From contig CM043942.1 of the NCBI GenBank assembly GCA_014529385.2, positions 28,509,469 through 28,573,468 of the forward strand: a DNA stretch of 64,000 nt. The letters are read 5' to 3'. Position numbers and translations under genes: made by a program. This DNA comes from Adiantum capillus-veneris (taxonomy: Eukaryota; Streptophyta; Polypodiopsida; Polypodiales; Pteridaceae). Below, piece after piece: positions 60,201 through 64,000 of the stretch. The notes beneath the pieces are model-generated. The model searched no databases and was not told the origin of the DNA. It saw only the letters and a program-made list of their open reading frames with translations. Position 1 is the first letter of the stretch. Every line of letters starts with the position of its first letter.

Positions 60201-62444
60201 TCAACTGGAGAAAGACAGTGGCTTTCTTGGTTGGTAGTGCTTTTGTACCCGATTGGATGCCAGGGGAGGGTTTCAAGTGGATTCCCCTAGGGACAGCAGT
60301 TCGGTACTTGGGCTGTCAGCTTGGTTTAGACTTGTGTCCCGAGCAACAGGTTGCTCCCCTCCTTCTATCTATCCGGAAGAAGTTGCTACATTGGAGCTCC
60401 GCAAGACTTTCTTTGGCTGGCACAGTTGTAGTGGCCAACCAGGTGTTGTTGGCTACTATGTGGTACATCACTTCTTGCTAGATCTTCTCGAGTTCTTGTA
60501 TCAGCCAGCTAGAGAGGCTGATCAGGAACTTCCTTTGGTCAGAGCGTGACACTCAGACAGCCCGGGCCAAAGTGGCTTGGCATGTCATCACTCTTCCTTG
60601 TTCACAGGGAGGGCTTGGGGATCATAGACCCAGCACAGCAGAGCAGAACCCTTCTTGGGAAGTTCATCGTCCGAGGACTTCTTCCGGGTGAGGAGCCCTG
60701 GAAGGAGTTCTTGCTACAGCGGCTTCGTGCTAGGGTGCCTCAGGCACGAGGCCCCTGGCAACCTTCGACTAGATGGATCTTTACAAAGATGCACAGAGTT
60801 GGCTTGAGCAGGAGACTGGAGGACCGCTTCGCTGTGGGTTTGCTTCGATCTTGGGAGCACTTGCGGCGAGGCTTGGAGTAGCGGCAGCCTACTTGCACGG
60901 AGGAGCGCCTTCGACAACCCCTTGTTTGGAACCCCATGGTTAGCACTCAAAGAGGCCACCTGGTTGGTAGTCGGCCTCATGTTTCCTGGGGTCCCATGGC
61001 AACGGGTCGAGCACGCTCTTTAGGTGACTCGCTACAGTTTTCAGGGTTGTCAGAGGAGCTGCAGGGCTTTCAGTTTTGCAGGGCATGAGAGGGGTGCAGA
61101 GCATGTGCCAAGACATCTCAGAGGCAGTACCAGTTGAGTGGCTCACACCTCTCGAGTCAGCAGCGCCCAGATGGATGGGAGCCTTCACGCGACTGGAGGT
61201 TCTCATCTCAGTTCGAGCTTGTTCAGAGACTGTTCCCTCCCTGTTTTTCGAGCTACAGGGTGAGGGACGCTTACAGCGAGTTGCAGTAGAGGCCCCGCAG
61301 GTGGCTCAGTGTTGTTTTTAGAGGATCCGAGTGGTTGGCTTCTGTGGGAGGACTTGTGTCATCGATCCTGACCCAGCTGCTCTTGAGAGTAGACATTGGA
61401 GACTGTGGGCTTGGGAGTGCTGTCCATTAGCACGAGTACAGTGGGATCCTGGAGAGTGGCTATGGAGGGACCTTTTCTCTTCTACAGACCACCCAGGTGT
61501 CCCTTTCTTTCAATACACTATTCGATTGGGACGCCACATTCTGGCAGCACAGAAAGGCTCGCCCTGCTGCAGCACCTCATTGGCAAGGGGAGGGTCTCAC
61601 AGCTGAGTTCTTGGCAGCTTTTTGGGAGAGGTTGTGGGACTCCAGACAGTCGAGGCGAGTCACTTTGTTTCAGTGGCTGGTCGCACACAGAGCTACAACA
61701 GTTGGGAGCTGGCTTGTGCATAGTGGTCTCTTGGCCGCATGCGCAGCTTGTGACCATCTTGTGTAGAGTCAGCGCCACTATCTTTGGGACAGTCCCTTGG
61801 CACAGCACGTGTGGCTCGTGTTCTTCGGCTGATGCCTACTCTCTCCACGGCTCGGCAGTACACTTGGAAGGCAGCTGCTTGGTCCACTCTCACGAGCCCG
61901 GCACTTCAGTTTGAGTTATCTTCCACCAGCAGGATGATAGTGATGCAGGGGGGGTGACCTACACTCCAGCCTGCCACAGAGCTTACTCCACAGGAGTGGT
62001 GCAATGAGAGAGGAGTGTTGGGAGCTCATCAGTGGCCTGACACTGTGGTTCATCTGGCAGGCCCGTTGCTTCCGCATCTTTGAGGCTCGCCCTGTACCAC
62101 CAGTAGAGACTTTCGTGATCTTTGATTAGAGCTGATTCACACTCTCAGAGGACAGCTCGAGAGACTTCAGGGCAGCTCCGACTGCATGAGGGAGCGCAGA
62201 GAGACCTTCCTCCGACTTTAGCGTCCTGGGTCTTTTTTCACCATGGTCCAGGGTGTACTCAGATGGCACTACCATCCACCTGTGTGGCTTTTCCCTCCTC
62301 CCATTTCTTGATTTAGCCTCATTGTACAGATGTTGTTTTGTCATTGGGAGAGTCTCCCCATCATGGTTGTTGTAGCCCTCTCTCAGAGAGGTGGTTGTAG
62401 CCCTATGGGCAGTTTCATTAACTCATAGAAGGATCTTTTTCTTG
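60197..62444 (+). pseudogene. LINE-F ORF2: RT thumb, connector and zinc-finger tail
   Basis: Frame pieces in order: 60197-60481 (GFKWIPLGTAVRYLGCQLGL, then LLSIRKKLLHWSSARLSLAG, VLLATMWYITSC); 60546-60881 after a stop (GGLGIIDPAQQSRTLLGKFI, VRGLLPGEEPWKEFLLQRL); and 61497-61766 (FNTLFDWDATFWQHR, FLAAFWERLWDSRQSRRVTL, FQWLVAHRATTVGSWLVHSG, then CAACDHLV), the zinc-binding W..(L/W)..HRA..V...L......C..C pattern. A 'LTLWFIWQARCFRIFEARP' tail at 62030-62090 is the normal end. The 3' UTR runs to the A-tail at 62445. Many stops. Confidence 0.75.
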
Positions 62445-62453
62445 AAAAAAAAA
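62445..62453 (+). other. LINE-F poly-A tail
   Basis: Run of nine As preceded by TTTTTCTTG and followed directly by the right TSD. Confidence 0.8.
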
Positions 62454-62454
62454 T

Positions 62455-62905
62455 TGTTACATCCCCAAACATCAAGATGGGTGCCTGAGCTATGTCCGAC
62501 CACTGTGAACTGACCCTGCATGTGATGTTACGTCCCCAAACATCAGGATGGGTGCCTGAGCTATGTCTGGCCGGTGTCAATTGACCTTGCATGTGAACGC
62601 ACCCTTAATTGAAGGGAGGTTAAGAAGGGCGGTTAAGAAGTCCTATAAACAGGACACAGGTCTCATTTGTAAGGCATCTTGTGTAATCACCGCACTTGGA
62701 CTCTAGGCCCTTGGCAGCACTACCCACACACCCGCTTGGTGTGGGCTTGGTGGTATGGGACACTAGCCCTCGTGGTAGAAGCTAGCCCGTTAGCTATAGG
62801 CTCCCACGCTCGGGGTGAGCCTGTATTGGCTCTATGGCTGGGAGATGAGTCTAATGTCCGCTCTCTATGCTTGTCTTTGTGTGAGTTTGGCTACGGAGAG
62901 AAAAG
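62455..62905 (+). repeat. Ty3/gypsy LTR with duplicated start
   Basis: Starts TGTTACATCCCCAAACATCA. A 71-bp unit (TGTTAC(A/G)TCCCCAAAC...CTTGCATGTGA) is present twice, from 62455 and 62526. TCCTATAAAC at 62641-62650 looks like the TATA box. The 3' end of the LTR is not defined, and integrase coding starts by about 62912, so the usual leader, gag, protease and RT are deleted or absent. Confidence 0.65.
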
Positions 62906-62911
62906 AAGCAA

Positions 62912-63976
62912 GCAAAGTGTGTATGCCCGTTGATGAGGATATCCACAAGAAGATTTTGTTTGAGTGTCACGATGATTCAAGCACTGAACACCTTGGCATA
63001 CACCGTACTTTGGCCTTAGTAAGCCGATACGTCTATTGGCCGCCTATGAAACCTTTTGTTGAGAAGTATGTGCGAGAAAGCACACAATGTCAACTCAATA
63101 AAGTTGAACGTCATTGCGTGTTGGACTACTACATCCTCTATAAATTCTTGATAAGCAATGGACTAGCATCTCCATGGATTCTGTAGTTGGATTGCCGCGG
63201 ACCAATTGTGGTCATGATACCATATGGGTCGTAGTTGACCAACTCACAAAAATGGCACGTTTCATTCCTACTCGCACGACCTTAAAGAGCCATGAGTTAG
63301 CTCAGCCCTTTGTGAAGCACTTACATAAGTTGTATGGTTTGCCCAAGGAGATTGTCAGTGACTAAGTTTGCTCGCAATTTCTTGCATACGGTTTTCCAGA
63401 AATTGGTGACCCACTTGGCTATGTCGTCCTCGGATCATCCAGAAACCGATGGACAAACCGAAGGCACTAATCATACCATAGTGGATATGCTACCTACACA
63501 TGTCTCCCATCGCCAATCTAATTGGGAACTTTATCTCCCGCAGATTGGATTTGCTTCTAACATTACTAAGCACTCGGCTACACGCTATAGCCCGATCAGC
63601 CGAAACCGCCAATCGCTAATGGAATCAAGGGGGTTAAGATGCAATCCGTGGCGGATTTCTTATATGACCTGTAGGAAATGCTCTTATAATCGTTAAGGAA
63701 AGCATAAAGACTGCCCAAGATCGGGTCACATTTTATGCCAACCAGCATCGACGGCCTCGTACTCTCCAAAAGGGGATGCGGGTGTACCTTAAGGTGTCGA
63801 AGGATTTTGAAGCGATCCGTATTGGTCAATGCTCGAAATTATCTTCGCGATATTGTGGACCATTCCAAATTATCAAGCAGATTGGAGATGTCTCCTACCA
63901 ACTGGATCTACCCTCTGAGAATATTGTCCATCCTATGTTCCACAGAGCGTTTGAAGAAGCGGTTAGGACAAGATGA
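62912..63976 (+). pseudogene. Ty3/gypsy integrase, broken
   Basis: 62912-63110: VCMPVDEDIHKKILFECHDD, HLGIHRTLALVSRYVYWPPM, the zinc-binding H..H..C..C region with the first Cys replaced by Ser (RESTQC). 63174-63365: MDSVVGLPRTNCGHDTIWVV, VDQLTKMARFIPT, LYGLPKEIVSD (catalytic Asp residues), ending in a stop. 63334-63696 after a frame change: SSDHPETDGQTEGTNHTI (catalytic Glu, D-D-E core) and WELYLPQIGFASNITKHSAT. 63776-63976: [36 protein letters not shown], the C-terminal GPF/Y module. Coding runs past the window edge region at 63976. At least three breaks. The enzyme would integrate element cDNA. Confidence 0.85.
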
Positions 63977-64000
63977 ACCAGTGGTTCCTCTGGTGGAAGT

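Larger units (their letters stand above)
53991..62466 (+). mobile_element. Complete but inactive LINE with TSD (LINE-F)
   Basis: Flanked by a 14-bp TSD, ATTGTTACGTCCCC at 53991-54004 and ATTGTTACATCCCC at 62453-62466. It ends in a short A-tail (62445-62453). Between are a GC-rich 5' region, ORF1 (DUF4283-like plus CCHC knuckle) and ORF2 (APE endonuclease, RT, C-terminal zinc finger). Without the solo LTR at 58150 it is about 7 kb, full-length for plant L1-like elements. Frameshifts and stops in both ORFs make it inactive. It is a different family from LINE-A/B/D/E. It inserted one base before the first base of a Ty3/gypsy LTR. Confidence 0.92.

Overview
The window is a repeat-dominated nuclear segment of a land plant. 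Evidence: spliced introns with GT/AG borders, tRNA-iMet and tRNA-Asp type primer binding sites typical of plant LTR retrotransposons, plant-type Helitron, Copia, Ty3/gypsy and L1-like elements, and one exon matching the LysM/F-box family of plants. Dense LINEs, many G-runs and long GA/CT arrays would suit a large non-flowering (fern-like) genome, but that placement is a guess. Almost no host coding sequence is present. No rRNA gene, intact tRNA gene, CRISPR array or bacterial-type operon was seen.

Layout. 1-2452: plus-strand tail of a decayed LINE. 2453-10405: an old, gutted Copia element (LTRs 2453-2679 and 10188-10405) carrying a second, non-autonomous LTR element (2864-7341) and a MITE (9092-9340). 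10406-14990: a minus-strand LINE of the same family as the first. 15650-16830: two Copia pol fragments in opposite orientations. 17583-20260: inverted repeats, minisatellites and GA arrays around a different minus-strand LINE tail (18405-19372). 20969-25383: a Helitron with Rep and PIF1-like helicase, broken by frameshifts, with a convincing 3' hairpin plus CTAG end. 25439-26741: a spliced gene ending in a GIY-YIG nuclease domain. 26742-28518: no gene seen. 28519-31330: a ~0.94-kb tandem duplication split by a 5'-truncated LINE with target-site duplication (TSD). 31340-34630: no clear gene, with a GC-rich minisatellite at 33003. 34632: a tRNA-like SINE. 34800-46675: a LINE split by a young 8.9-kb LTR element (36007-44919) that encodes only Gag-protease. 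46707-48690: a small LTR element (TRIM). 51690-52085: last exon of a LysM/F-box protein gene. 53991-62466: a complete but broken LINE with 14-bp TSD, itself carrying a 1.47-kb solo LTR. 62455-64000: Ty3/gypsy LTR and integrase running off the window.

Functionally the genes are those of mobile elements: Gag, retropepsin, integrase, reverse transcriptase (RT), RNase H, APE endonuclease, and Rep/helicase. Most reading frames are broken. The intact ones are the 1611-residue Gag-protease ORF, the LysM exon and the GIY-YIG exons. The most notable arrangement is Rep-helicase followed on the same strand by a spliced GIY-YIG nuclease gene, with splice signals in the space between them.
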